Shown here piece after piece: positions 9,635 to 17,968 of a stretch of 64,000 bases of DNA. A program made the position numbers and the translations under genes. Source of the stretch: Muribaculaceae bacterium Isolate-110 (HZI) (GTDB lineage Bacteria; Bacteroidota; Bacteroidia; Bacteroidales; Muribaculaceae); NCBI GenBank assembly GCA_003762875.1, contig RIBL01000015.1:17564-81563 (forward strand), given 5' to 3'. How positions within the stretch are numbered: the first letter of the stretch is position 1; each line of letters begins with the position of its first letter. The notes beneath the pieces are model-generated. The model had not been told where the DNA came from. It was given only the letters and a program-made list of their open reading frames with translations, and searched no databases.

Positions 9635-10033
9635 ATGAAAGCAGGAAGAAAACCCAATCCCCTTCTCACAGAGAAAGAAATGATGGTGATGAAAATGCTC
9701 TGGGAACATGGCCCGCTTTTCGTGCGCGAGATGCTTACCTATTATCCCGAGCCCAAGCCACATTTCAACACCGTGTCGACTCTCGTGCGTATACTTGAGG
9801 AGAAGGGTCGTGTGGCTCATGAGACCTTTGGCCCGACCTATCGCTACTATGCTGTCACCAAGCAGGAGGAAATGCGTGAGCGTTCACTCAAGCAGGTGAT
9901 AACCAATTATTTCAATGACTCGTATAAGAGTGCCGTCTCAGCTCTTGTCGAGGAAGAAAAGATTTCGGTCGACGAACTTAAGGAGATAATCCGCATGGTC
10001 GAGGAAAAGGACTGTCCGGAGGCGGAAAAGTAA
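9635..10033 (+). CDS. BlaI/MecI/CopY-family winged-helix repressor
   Basis: 132 residues. The winged helix spans residues 10-80 (LTEKEMMVMKMLWEHGPLFV, then HFNTVSTLVRILEEKGRVAH), and a C-terminal dimerisation helix pair carries acidic residues, as in the penicillinase repressor family. In the classical system BlaI represses its own operon and target genes until cleaved after the BlaR1 sensor is triggered. The downstream gene encodes a BlaR1/M56-type protein, so the two form the usual pair. No beta-lactamase gene is nearby, so in this group the pair more likely answers envelope or redox stress; that part is inference. Confidence 0.92.
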   Translation: MKAGRKPNPLLTEKEMMVMKMLWEHGPLFVREMLTYYPEPKPHFNTVSTLVRILEEKGRVAHETFGPTYRYYAVTKQEEMRERSLKQVITNYFNDSYKSAVSALVEEEKISVDELKEIIRMVEEKDCPEAEK

Positions 10034-10127
10034 TCGATACGCTTTAAAATTAAATTTTTCATAATATGTTACGGTGCTGCGGCAAAATGTCGCGGTAATG
10101 GCCGTCCTATACCTTAAAAATCGCGTT

Positions 10128-11915
10128 ATGGGAGCATTGATGTCCTATTCGATAGAAAGTTCGGTGGTGCTTGTCGGGCTTTATCTTGCCTACAAGTGGG
10201 TGTTGGCGTCGGAGTGTCAGCATTCGTTTAACCGCCTGGTGTTGTGGATAATCTATGCCATGGCGTTGCTGATGCCGTTTCGCATGGCGTTGCTGATGTC
10301 CCGGGCCGAGGTGTCGCTGCCTCAGGCCGAAATAGCGGTGGGGGTGGGAGAGCTTATCCCGATGATGACGGTTGTCGACGAGCCGGCCGGAGTGCAGGGA
10401 GTAGCGGTGGCCATGCAGGTGCTCCTGTGGATATATCTTGCCGGCATATTGGTCGTCACGGCCCATACGCTCATGGTCGCGGCGAGGCTTATGATGATAG
10501 TGCGCAAGGGTGAGCATGTCATGGTCAATGACCGTAGAGTGGTGCTTATCGACGATGAGGGGATAGCCCCGTTCAGCGTGATGCGTGTCATCGTGATGTC
10601 GCGGCGTGACTATGAAGAGGCCGGCGAGATGATTTTTGAGCATGAGCGCAATCATGTAAGGCTCTGTCATTGGATAGACCTGCTCATGGCCCAGACTGTA
10701 GCCGCCTTGCAGTGGTATAATCCGGCTGCGTGGCTCATGCGCGAGGAGCTCAAGGCCGTGCATGAATATCAGGCCGATGCCGGAGTGATGCGCTCGGGAC
10801 TGAATATCAAGCAATATCAGATGTTATTAATAAAAAAGGCTGTCGGCGCGAGATTCCCGTCACTTGCCAACAGCCTGAATCACAGTAAACTTAAAAAACG
10901 TATAACTATGATGTACAATTCCCGGACATCGACGACGCGCCGTCTGCGCGCCCTCGTGTTAGTGCCCGCGCTCGGCGGAGCATTGTTAGTGACCAATCTT
11001 CCGGCTGTAGCCGAAGTGTTTAACTCGGTGGCCGACACCGACCTGCTGATTGGTGAGGACAAAATTAGTGAAAATCGCGGTGACGCGCAAGTGTTGCCTG
11101 TGGACATTGCTCAGTATGTCCCCTCGGCCGATAAGGTTGAGTCTGATGCCGCAGTGAACTCTGACCCCGAACCGGCTCGCAAACCGCAGAAAGAGGTCGT
11201 GGTGCAAAAGAATACTTCTGCCTCCGAGACCGAGAAAGCCAAAGCCTCGGACGGAAATCTTGGTGAGATAGTAGTGGTAGGTCATGCCGACAATGCGCCT
11301 CAGAGGTCTAAAACAGAGTCGGACGAGGTGCGTGGGAAAGTGTCGGACGATGACAGACGTGTCTATGATGTAGTGGAGACCCCTCCGAGCTTTCCCGGCG
11401 GTCAGACTGAATTGATGAAGTTGATTGCGCAGTCGGTGCGTTATCCGGTCGACGCGTATAGAGACAGTGTGCAGGGTCGTGTCGTGATGCAGTTTGTGGT
11501 CGACAAGGACGGTAAGGTGACATCACCGACGGTGGTGCGCGGAGTGTGCGAGTCAATTGACGAGGAGGCCAAGAGGGTGGTAATGCAACTGCCCGATTTT
11601 ATCCCCGGTAAATTGAGAGGTGAGCCTGTCGCTGTGAGGTATACACTGCCTGTTTTATTCAAACTGACGAACAAAAAAGGTACTGTCAGCCGTCACACGG
11701 GTTCTAAACCGGTCAATGTAAACGAAGCTATTGCTATTGCTTCAGGTGTGACGGTGCTTGTAAACGGAAAGAAGGTCGATGGAATCGATAACATAGATCC
11801 GAAGAGCATTCAGTCGATCGATGTTGTCAAGACTGATCCGCAATATCCCAAGGGCCTCATCAAGATAACACTCAAAGACGGTTCGGCCGTAGCGACAACG
11901 ACTGACGCGGAGTGA
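10128..11915 (+). CDS. BlaR1-type M56 peptidase fused to a TonB C-terminal domain
   Basis: 595 residues from the ATG at 10128, which gives the family-typical start MGALMSYSIESS. Membrane helices lie near 8-24, 36-54 and 96-118. The zinc peptidase motif HERNH is at 172-176, followed by another helix. After residue 270 comes a helix, then a low-complexity periplasmic linker (about 300-410), a TonB_C domain (about 414-506, with FPGG and VQGRVVMQFVVDKDGKV) and a short domain like the TonB-dependent receptor plug (about 520-590). This fusion is known in Bacteroidota. Alternative starts are GTG 10074 and ATG 10098; the latter overlaps the stop of a 10-codon ORF that begins at 10066. Confidence 0.88.
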   Translation: MGALMSYSIESSVVLVGLYLAYKWVLASECQHSFNRLVLWIIYAMALLMPFRMALLMSRAEVSLPQAEIAVGVGELIPMMTVVDEPAGVQGVAVAMQVLLWIYLAGILVVTAHTLMVAARLMMIVRKGEHVMVNDRRVVLIDDEGIAPFSVMRVIVMSRRDYEEAGEMIFEHERNHVRLCHWIDLLMAQTVAALQWYNPAAWLMREELKAVHEYQADAGVMRSGLNIKQYQMLLIKKAVGARFPSLANSLNHSKLKKRITMMYNSRTSTTRRLRALVLVPALGGALLVTNLPAVAEVFNSVADTDLLIGEDKISENRGDAQVLPVDIAQYVPSADKVESDAAVNSDPEPARKPQKEVVVQKNTSASETEKAKASDGNLGEIVVVGHADNAPQRSKTESDEVRGKVSDDDRRVYDVVETPPSFPGGQTELMKLIAQSVRYPVDAYRDSVQGRVVMQFVVDKDGKVTSPTVVRGVCESIDEEAKRVVMQLPDFIPGKLRGEPVAVRYTLPVLFKLTNKKGTVSRHTGSKPVNVNEAIAIASGVTVLVNGKKVDGIDNIDPKSIQSIDVVKTDPQYPKGLIKITLKDGSAVATTTDAE

Positions 11916-11924
11916 CCTCTGGAA

Positions 11925-11985
11925 AATAAAGAAACAAGAGAACGGTAGTCAATGATTGAAACTACCGTTCTCCTGTTTCTTTATT
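11925..11985. terminator. 25-bp hairpin between convergent genes
   Basis: Arms at 11925-11949 and 11961-11985 pair over 25 bases with a single mismatch, and T-rich sequence follows on both strands. It separates the convergent blaR1-like and rnfA genes and should act as a terminator in both directions. Confidence 0.85.
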
Positions 11986-12024
11986 TTATTATCCTTTGGG
12001 AGACTTTAGTGTCTCTTGGCTGGT

Positions 12025-12606
12025 TTAGCCGATTTTGATGCCTGAGAAGCCCATGAATGCCATGGCCAGGAGGCCGGCGCAGATAAGGGCGATGGGCACA
12101 CCACGCATGGCTTTGGGAGTGTCGGCGAGGGCGAGCTGCTCGCGGATGCCGGCAAAGATGGAGATGGCCATGGTGAAACCGATGGCGGTGGCTACGGCAT
12201 AGACGAGGCTCTGGCCGAGGTCCATGTTTTTCTGCACCACAGTGATGGCTACGCCAAGCACGGCGCAGTTGGTGGTGATTAGGGGCAGGAACACACCGAG
12301 CGCGCTATAGAGCACCGGGGCTATCTTCTTGAGGATAATCTCGAGCATCTGCACGAGTGCTGCGATGACGAGAATGAAGACTATGGTCTGCATGAAGCCG
12401 AGGCCGAAGGGGGTGAGCACCAATGCCTGAAGCAGCCATGTGATGGCTGTGGCGAGGACCATGACGAATGTCACAGCGGCTCCCATGCCCACTGCGCTCG
12501 ATAGCTTGCGCGACACGCCTATGAAGGGGCATATGCCGAGAAATTGGGCAAAGACGATGTTGTTGACAAAGATTGCCGTGATGATGATGGAGATATATTC
12601 GAGCAT
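12025..12606 (-). CDS. rnfA: Rnf electron transport complex subunit A
   Basis: 193 residues, the family length, with six hydrophobic helices. Conserved stretches include [20 protein letters not shown] near the start and [10 protein letters not shown] near residue 110, where the cysteines help hold an iron-sulfur centre in the membrane core. RnfA pairs with RnfE. The complex couples ferredoxin:NAD oxidoreduction to Na+ or H+ movement across the inner membrane. It is the last gene of the rnfDGEA cluster, 34 bases after rnfE. Confidence 0.95.
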   Translation of the reverse strand: MLEYISIIITAIFVNNIVFAQFLGICPFIGVSRKLSSAVGMGAAVTFVMVLATAITWLLQALVLTPFGLGFMQTIVFILVIAALVQMLEIILKKIAPVLYSALGVFLPLITTNCAVLGVAITVVQKNMDLGQSLVYAVATAIGFTMAISIFAGIREQLALADTPKAMRGVPIALICAGLLAMAFMGFSGIKIG

Positions 12607-12640
12607 CTGATTGGTCTTTTAGAGTGTGGATTATGACTGC

Positions 12641-13231
12641 TTACTTGGCTTCGCGGAGCTTGGTGAAGAGTGCGATGAGCAGGCCCAGAGCTATGAACGC
12701 GCCGGGTGCGAGCACGAATACCAGCGAACCGAACTGTTCGGGATAGATGGTGGCGTCAAATATCTTGCCTGTGCCGAGAAACTCACGCACCGCTCCGAGC
12801 AGGGTGAGGGCTACGGTGAAGCCGAGACCTATGCCTATGCCGTCGAGACAACTGTCAAACACTCCGTGGCGCGAGGCGAAGGCCTCGGCGCGGCCGAGCA
12901 CTATACAATTGACCACGATGAGGGGAATGAAGATGCCGAGAGTGGCGTAGAGCGAGGGCAAGTAGGCTTCCATCACGAGCTGAAGCACCGACACGAAGGC
13001 TGCGATGACCACGATATAGGCGGGGATGCGCACCTTGGAGGGCACGAAATTCTTGATGAGCGAAATCACCACGTTGGAGCATATGAGCACTGCCATGGTG
13101 GCAAGTCCCATGCTCATGCCGTTGATCGCGCTGCCGGTGGTACCCAGTGTGGGACACATGCCCAGCATAAGCACGAAAGTGGGGTTTTCGGCTATGATGC
13201 CGTTGAAGAGTATTTTAAGTTTATCGTTCAT
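12641..13231 (-). CDS. rnfE: Rnf electron transport complex subunit E
   Basis: 196 residues, six helices, with ENPTFVLMLGMCPTLGTT near the start and IVVNCIVLGRAEAFA near residue 110; these are the RnfE/NqrD signatures. The two cysteines (in GMCP and VNCI) match the positions that bind the intramembrane cluster shared with RnfA. It starts 10 bases after rnfG. Rnf rather than Nqr is favoured by the rnfG-type partner and by the absence of nqrA or nqrF. Confidence 0.94.
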   Translation of the reverse strand: MNDKLKILFNGIIAENPTFVLMLGMCPTLGTTGSAINGMSMGLATMAVLICSNVVISLIKNFVPSKVRIPAYIVVIAAFVSVLQLVMEAYLPSLYATLGIFIPLIVVNCIVLGRAEAFASRHGVFDSCLDGIGIGLGFTVALTLLGAVREFLGTGKIFDATIYPEQFGSLVFVLAPGAFIALGLLIALFTKLREAK

Positions 13232-13241
13232 GGCTTAGTGA

Positions 13242-13820
13242 TTATTGCTGGGCGTTGGACTGATAGAGAGCTTGATTGGCGAGAGTGAGCGCGCGCAGGA
13301 ATGCTCGCGACGAGATGGTCGCGGCAGTGATGGCGTCGACATCTCCGCCGTCTTTGCTTACGGTGAGATTGGCAGTGTTGGCGTTTAGGCCTACGATTGA
13401 GTGGGCGGAGTCGCGGAACCATTCGTCCATCTTGGAGCCGAGGCCGGGAGTCTCGGCGTGCTGCATCACTGCATATCCGGTGATGTCGCCTTGGGGGTTG
13501 AAGCCATACATCACAGTTATGAGGCCCGAGAATCCGTTGTTGTCATGGCTCTCGACGGCGATGCCTGCGAGCTCGTCGTCCTTGCGGGCGGGGAAGAGGG
13601 TCACGGTCTCGCCGTCGACGGTCACCTGTATGGCTTCATCGGCGGGATTGTTGTTGAAGTCAATGCCGGGGAGCACCTGTCCGATGGCGTCCTTCTGCTT
13701 CTGGGCCTTGGCCTGTGCGATGGGCTCTTCAGTGAGAGTGTATACGCCGGCCAGAGCGGCTGCGGCCACGATTGTGATGATGCCGAGTGAGAGCACCATG
13801 TTTACGAGTGTCGATTTCAT
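13242..13820 (-). CDS. rnfG: Rnf electron transport complex subunit G, FMN-binding
   Basis: 192 residues with one N-terminal membrane helix (about 8-28) and a periplasmic FMN-binding domain. The covalent FMN attachment motif is DAITAATISS, with the acceptor threonine at about residue 168; the canonical S-G-A-T-x-T/S is slightly altered (T-A-A-T-I-S). HAETPGLGSK (121-130) is the usual upstream signature. RnfG passes electrons between RnfD and the other subunits. Its start overlaps the end of rnfD by four bases. Confidence 0.94.
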   Translation of the reverse strand: MKSTLVNMVLSLGIITIVAAAALAGVYTLTEEPIAQAKAQKQKDAIGQVLPGIDFNNNPADEAIQVTVDGETVTLFPARKDDELAGIAVESHDNNGFSGLITVMYGFNPQGDITGYAVMQHAETPGLGSKMDEWFRDSAHSIVGLNANTANLTVSKDGGDVDAITAATISSRAFLRALTLANQALYQSNAQQ

Positions 13821-14773
13821 GCTGTAGCCCTCCCTTCGCCAAATTTACGTGGTTTCATATATCGGTTGATGAGGGGTGTCACGCCGTTCATGATGAGGAT
13901 GGCAAATGACATACCCTCGGGGTATGCGCCCCATTGACGTATTACGAGTGTGATAATGCCTATCATTACTCCATAGAGGAGCATGCCCGAGCGGCTCATT
14001 GGCGATGTCACATAGTCGGTGGCCATGAATATCGCGCCGAGCAGAAGTCCGCCCGAGAGGATTTCGACACCGACAGGCGCGCCTATGCAGAGCGAGAAGA
14101 GAGCCACGGTGCCCACGATGGCTACGGGGATGTGCCATGTGATGACGCGGAAGCAGAGCAGATAGATAAATCCGAGTATCAGGGCTATGGCTCCGACTTC
14201 GCCGAGCGAGCCGCCGATGTTGCCCATAGCGGCGTCAAGCAGGTTGATGTCGGCGGGCTCCACAAGACCCATTTTGAGTTGGCCGAGGATGGTCGCGCCG
14301 GTGGTGGCGTCGGTATAGGCCATGCGGTTGACGAGAGGTTCGGGCCATGTGGTCATGGCTACGGGGAATGAAAGGAGCAGAAACACGCGGCCTACGAGTG
14401 CCGGGTTGAAAATGTTGCATCCGAGGCCTCCGAAAGTTAGTTTGCCGATGCCGATGGCTACGACACAGCCTATCAGAATCATCCACACGGGGATGTTGGA
14501 GGGCAGGTTGAGAGCCAGGAGCAGTCCGGTGAGGACGGCCGAGAGGTTGCCGATGGCGGGCTTGCGGCCCATCATGTAGCGTGTGATTAGATACTCGGCG
14601 GCTACGCATCCCACAATTGCGGTGGCGATGACAATGGCCGCACCGATGCCGAAGTAGTAGAGCGCGACGAGCACTGCGGGTATCAGGGCGATGATGACAT
14701 GAAGCATCAGCCGCGTCACAGTGGTAGGGGTGTGCGCGTGGGGTGACGGCGAAATGGTGATTAAGTTTTCCAT
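13817..14773 (-). CDS. rnfD: Rnf electron transport complex subunit D, FMN-binding
   Basis: 318 residues with about nine to ten membrane helices. The FMN attachment motif TGAT is at 158-161 (in YTDATTGATILG), and NIFNPALVGRVFL (120-132) is another family signature. It is the first gene of the cluster here. A -7 box TAATTTTG on the minus strand (14860-14867) precedes it by about 87 bases, which suggests the transcript begins at rnfD. The usual upstream partners rnfB and rnfC are absent; the next gene on this strand is a cation antiporter. Confidence 0.95.
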   Translation of the reverse strand: MENLITISPSPHAHTPTTVTRLMLHVIIALIPAVLVALYYFGIGAAIVIATAIVGCVAAEYLITRYMMGRKPAIGNLSAVLTGLLLALNLPSNIPVWMILIGCVVAIGIGKLTFGGLGCNIFNPALVGRVFLLLSFPVAMTTWPEPLVNRMAYTDATTGATILGQLKMGLVEPADINLLDAAMGNIGGSLGEVGAIALILGFIYLLCFRVITWHIPVAIVGTVALFSLCIGAPVGVEILSGGLLLGAIFMATDYVTSPMSRSGMLLYGVMIGIITLVIRQWGAYPEGMSFAILIMNGVTPLINRYMKPRKFGEGRATA

Positions 14774-14967
14774 TGCTTTAATTAAGAAACGGTGTTGTTT
14801 TTGTTCCGAGCCGCGGATGTAAGCATGTGGCAGCTCAATGGTTTAGACAAAAGGATGTGCAAAATTACACAAATTTTACGTTAAAAGTGTCACCTTTGGA
14901 AATAAAATTTGTGTAAATGAGGCGTAAAACTGTAATTTCGGCACAAATTCTGGCCGCATAGAATGGC

Positions 14968-15954
14968 TTAGTCGGGAAGATTAAGGTAGAGATATGTGAT
15001 GTAGGCGATGTAACATAGTATAAGCACGGCTCCTTCGGCGCGGGTGATGGTGCGCTCGCGGTAAAACCATCCGAACAGCCAGAAGAGAAGGCTTGCCACT
15101 GCAAGCACCGCGAGGTCAAGGACTCCTATGGAGCCGAAGGGGAGCGGCATGACGGTGGCGGTGCAGCCAAGAACGAGAAATATATTGAAGATGTTGGAGC
15201 CGATGACGTTGCCGAGACACATGTCGGAGTGGCCTTTGGTGGCGGCGACGAGCGAGGTGGCGAGCTCGGGGAGAGAAGTGCCTGCGGCAAGGATGGTGAG
15301 TCCGATCAGTCCTTCGCTCCAGCCGAGGCTGCGCGCTATGGCCGACGCGCTGTCGACAAACCAGTTGCCGCCCAGTATGAGACAGCCGAGACCGCCGACG
15401 GTGATGAGGATGGCGCGCCACAGTGGACCGGATTTTTTTGTCTCAGTCTCGGTCTTGTCGGCGGTGGCGGGGAGCGGTTGGGGCGACTTCTTAGCCGAGG
15501 CGATGGTGTAGCGCATGAAGATGGCAAAGAATACGAGCAACAGTAATCCGTCGACGCGTGTCACGGTCATCGCGCCTCCGTCAAGCCATGGCGCGCAGCC
15601 CATGATGAGGAGCACGATTGACGACAGCATGACGAGCGGTATCTCGTTGACGAGTATGCCGCGTGTGACTATTATCGGGCTTATGACGGCTGTCAGGCCA
15701 ATGATTACGAGTATGTTGAATATGTTTGAGCCCACGATGTTGCCTATGGCCATTTCGGGCGAGGCATTGACGGCTCCGGTTATGGATACCACGAGTTCGG
15801 GTGCGCTGGTCATCATGGCCACGATGGTCAGGCCGATAAGGAAGTCTGACATTCCAAACCGTTTGGCGATGGCGACCGAGCCGTCGGTCATGAAATTGGC
15901 CCCGGCAAGTATGAGGCACAGTCCGAGTATGAGCAGCAGTATTGATAGTAACAT
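14968..15954 (-). CDS. Calcium/sodium antiporter, CaCA family (YrbG-like)
   Basis: 328 residues with ten hydrophobic helices in two inverted halves. Each half carries the alpha-repeat signature: around 45-90 (APELVVSITGA, then GSNIFNILVIIG) and around 205-250 (LPELATSLVAA, then GSNIFNIFLVLG). The acidic and asparagine residues in these repeats bind the exchanged cations. A basic, low-complexity cytoplasmic loop (about 150-175) joins the halves. It would export Ca2+ in exchange for Na+. It is flanked by rnfD downstream and the UDG-family gene upstream with no sign of an operon. Confidence 0.93.
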   Translation of the reverse strand: MLLSILLLILGLCLILAGANFMTDGSVAIAKRFGMSDFLIGLTIVAMMTSAPELVVSITGAVNASPEMAIGNIVGSNIFNILVIIGLTAVISPIIVTRGILVNEIPLVMLSSIVLLIMGCAPWLDGGAMTVTRVDGLLLLVFFAIFMRYTIASAKKSPQPLPATADKTETETKKSGPLWRAILITVGGLGCLILGGNWFVDSASAIARSLGWSEGLIGLTILAAGTSLPELATSLVAATKGHSDMCLGNVIGSNIFNIFLVLGCTATVMPLPFGSIGVLDLAVLAVASLLFWLFGWFYRERTITRAEGAVLILCYIAYITYLYLNLPD

Positions 15955-15976
15955 AGAGCGAGTAAATGGTTATGTG

Positions 15977-16543
15977 TTATATTATCGCGACCGAGCGCAG
16001 CAGTGTGGCATAGTAGTCTGCTTTTTGCTCGAGGGGCAGGGGGTAGGCGCGCGAAGTGGAGGGCATGCGCCAGATGTCGAGGCCGTTGACGGTGTCATGG
16101 ACGCTTTTGCCCATGGCCGGCGGCGTGGTGGAAGTGAGGTCGGCTATGACTCCGGCTGCTTTCTCGCCGGTGGTGGCTATGGTGTGGCATGAGGGTATCT
16201 CGCCGAGGAGTTCAAAGAGGGGCACGGGGGTGACTATTTCGAGATATTTGTCGGAGGCGTTGTCCTTGAGCCGTCTTACTTCGCGGCCGGTGTCATGGAG
16301 AGCTATGCCGCAACGGTCGAGGGTCTCGCGTATGAGCGTAAGTCGAAATGTGCGTGTGGATGTGTCGTAGAGGTGATCTTTGTCACCGTAGATAAGGAGT
16401 CCGATGATGCGCCAGAAATCGTTGGTGCGGTTGGGGTAATAAAATTCCATGGCCCAGCGGTGGGGCTGGGGCGGAAATGTGCCCATGATGAGGACTTTGG
16501 CCGACGGGGGCAGGTAGGGCGGAAAGGGATGTGTCTCGAGCAT
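15977..16543 (-). CDS. Uracil-DNA glycosylase superfamily protein
   Basis: 188 residues. The N-terminal GTFPP motif followed by FYYPNRTNDFW matches the motif-1 region of UDG superfamily members of the Mug/deoxyinosine-glycosylase-like kind, and PSTSRAY near the C terminus is in the motif-2 position. Such enzymes remove uracil or hypoxanthine from DNA for base excision repair. Motif 1 lacks the catalytic aspartate of family 1 enzymes, so substrate preference is uncertain. It lies 22 bases upstream of the antiporter gene on the same strand. Confidence 0.78.
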   Translation of the reverse strand: MLETHPFPPYLPPSAKVLIMGTFPPQPHRWAMEFYYPNRTNDFWRIIGLLIYGDKDHLYDTSTRTFRLTLIRETLDRCGIALHDTGREVRRLKDNASDKYLEIVTPVPLFELLGEIPSCHTIATTGEKAAGVIADLTSTTPPAMGKSVHDTVNGLDIWRMPSTSRAYPLPLEQKADYYATLLRSVAII

Positions 16544-16587
16544 TGTTCGTTATATAATATCGAGGGCTGTTGTTTTTTGTTAAACAA

Positions 16588-16625
16588 AATCGCGGGCGTC
16601 AGGGTTGAGCCCTGCGTCCGCGATT
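16588..16625 (-). terminator. Rho-independent terminator of efp
   Basis: The arms AATCGCGG and CCGCGATT close a GC-rich stem of about 16 pairs with one bulged base and a 5-base loop. On the minus strand it is followed by TTTGTTT. It lies 40 bases after the efp stop codon. Confidence 0.85.
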
Positions 16626-16664
16626 GTAAATTGTGTAGGTCGGGTGTCAGTGACCGAAGAGGTG

Positions 16665-17231
16665 TTACTCTTTCACGCGCTCTTTGTATGAGCCGTCGCG
16701 TGTGTCGATGACTACCTTGTCGCCGATGTTGCAGAAGAGGGGTACACGCACTTCGGCACCTGTCTCTACAGTCGCGGGCTTGAGTGTGTTGGTGGCGGTG
16801 TCGCCCTTGATGCCGGGCTCGGTGTAGGTGATTTCGAGCACTACCGAGGTGGGCATTTCACAGGTGAGGATGGTCTCGCTTTCGGCGTGTACCATGGCCT
16901 CGCAGATGTCGCCGTCCTTGAGGAACTGTACGCCTTCGATGCTTTCGCCGGGGATGATTACCTCTTCCCATGTCTCGGTGTGGAGGAAGTGATAGCCCAT
17001 GTCGTCCTTGTAGCTGTACTGGTAGGGACGACGCTCGATGCGCACTTCATTGACTTTAACGCCCGAGTTCCAGGTCTTGTCGAGAACGCGGCCGGTCTGT
17101 ACATTTTTGAGTTTTGTGCGTACGAAAGCGGGGCCTTTGCCGGGCTTTACGTGGAGAAATTCTACGATGAAGAAGTACTGGCCGTCGATGTCGAGGCACA
17201 TACCGTTTTTGAAGTCTGCAGTTGTTGCCAT
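16665..17231 (-). CDS. efp: Translation elongation factor P
   Basis: 188 residues, full length, with the N-terminal KOW-like domain and two OB-fold domains. EF-P enters stalled ribosomes and helps form peptide bonds at polyproline stretches. The loop residue that is modified in many bacteria is lysine 32 in HVKPGKGPA. No epmA/epmB or ymfI-like modification gene is in the window. It has its own terminator at 16588-16625. Confidence 0.97.
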   Translation of the reverse strand: MATTADFKNGMCLDIDGQYFFIVEFLHVKPGKGPAFVRTKLKNVQTGRVLDKTWNSGVKVNEVRIERRPYQYSYKDDMGYHFLHTETWEEVIIPGESIEGVQFLKDGDICEAMVHAESETILTCEMPTSVVLEITYTEPGIKGDTATNTLKPATVETGAEVRVPLFCNIGDKVVIDTRDGSYKERVKE

Positions 17232-17356
17232 ATGTCTTTTTGTTCGGGACTTGCCCGAAGGTTATGGGGTTATTTAAGGTTGGATATACTGATAGTTTGG
17301 TCAGGCTTTGTGAGGCCCGGAGTGTGTCTGCCGGAATGGCTGTCGGGTAGTGATTG

Positions 17357-17932
17357 TCAGTTGCAGCCTCCGCAGCAGCCTCCATCACCGCAGGAGCTGT
17401 CGTCACCGCATCCGCCTCCACATCCGCCGCAACCGCCTCCGCAGCGTGAGGGGTGGATCTCTTCAGGTGTGGCGTCACGCACGGTGATGATTTTGCCGTC
17501 GGCAAAGTGGAGGGCCTGTCCTACGAGTGGATGGTTGAAGTCCATGGTGACAGCCTTGTCGTTGACTTCGAGCACGGTGCCTGTTATCTGGTAGCCGTCG
17601 GCTGTGAACATGGGCACTTTGGCTCCTTTCTTGACGCGTGAGTCGAGCTTGCCGTTGTCGTCGAGGAAGAGGTTGCGGTCAAGGGTGGCCACGTCGTCGG
17701 GGTTATAGGGGATGGCGTCGGCGGGCTCGATTTTGACGTCAAACGAGGCTCCCTGCTCGAGTCCGTCAATAGCGGCTGCGAGTGCGGGTATGAGTCCCGG
17801 GGTCACGCCATAGATGAATCGTTCGGGCTCGGAGGCCTCGACGGTATGTACCATGGTCTCGGGCTGTCCGGGCAGCGAGGCATAGAGGTTGTAGGCTATT
17901 TCTACGTATTTGCCGGGTTGTATCTTGTCCAT
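17357..17932 (-). CDS. slyD: FKBP-type prolyl isomerase, SlyD-like, with Cys/Gly tail
   Basis: 191 residues. The FKBP domain with the insert-in-flap layout fills residues 1-160: YAS-like entry, then GLIPALAAAIDGLEQGA, FDVKIEPADAI and VTMDFNHPLVGQALHF, as in SlyD. It would act as a cytoplasmic prolyl cis-trans isomerase and chaperone. The last 30 residues are almost only glycine and cysteine, with eight cysteines and no histidines, and probably bind metal such as nickel or zinc. In E. coli SlyD the tail also contains many histidines. It neighbours efp; both aid proline-related steps, though the link may be chance. Confidence 0.93.
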   Translation of the reverse strand: MDKIQPGKYVEIAYNLYASLPGQPETMVHTVEASEPERFIYGVTPGLIPALAAAIDGLEQGASFDVKIEPADAIPYNPDDVATLDRNLFLDDNGKLDSRVKKGAKVPMFTADGYQITGTVLEVNDKAVTMDFNHPLVGQALHFADGKIITVRDATPEEIHPSRCGGGCGGCGGGCGDDSSCGDGGCCGGCN

Positions 17933-17968
17933 GAGGTGGATAGGGTGCGTGGTGATGGGGTGGGGAAA

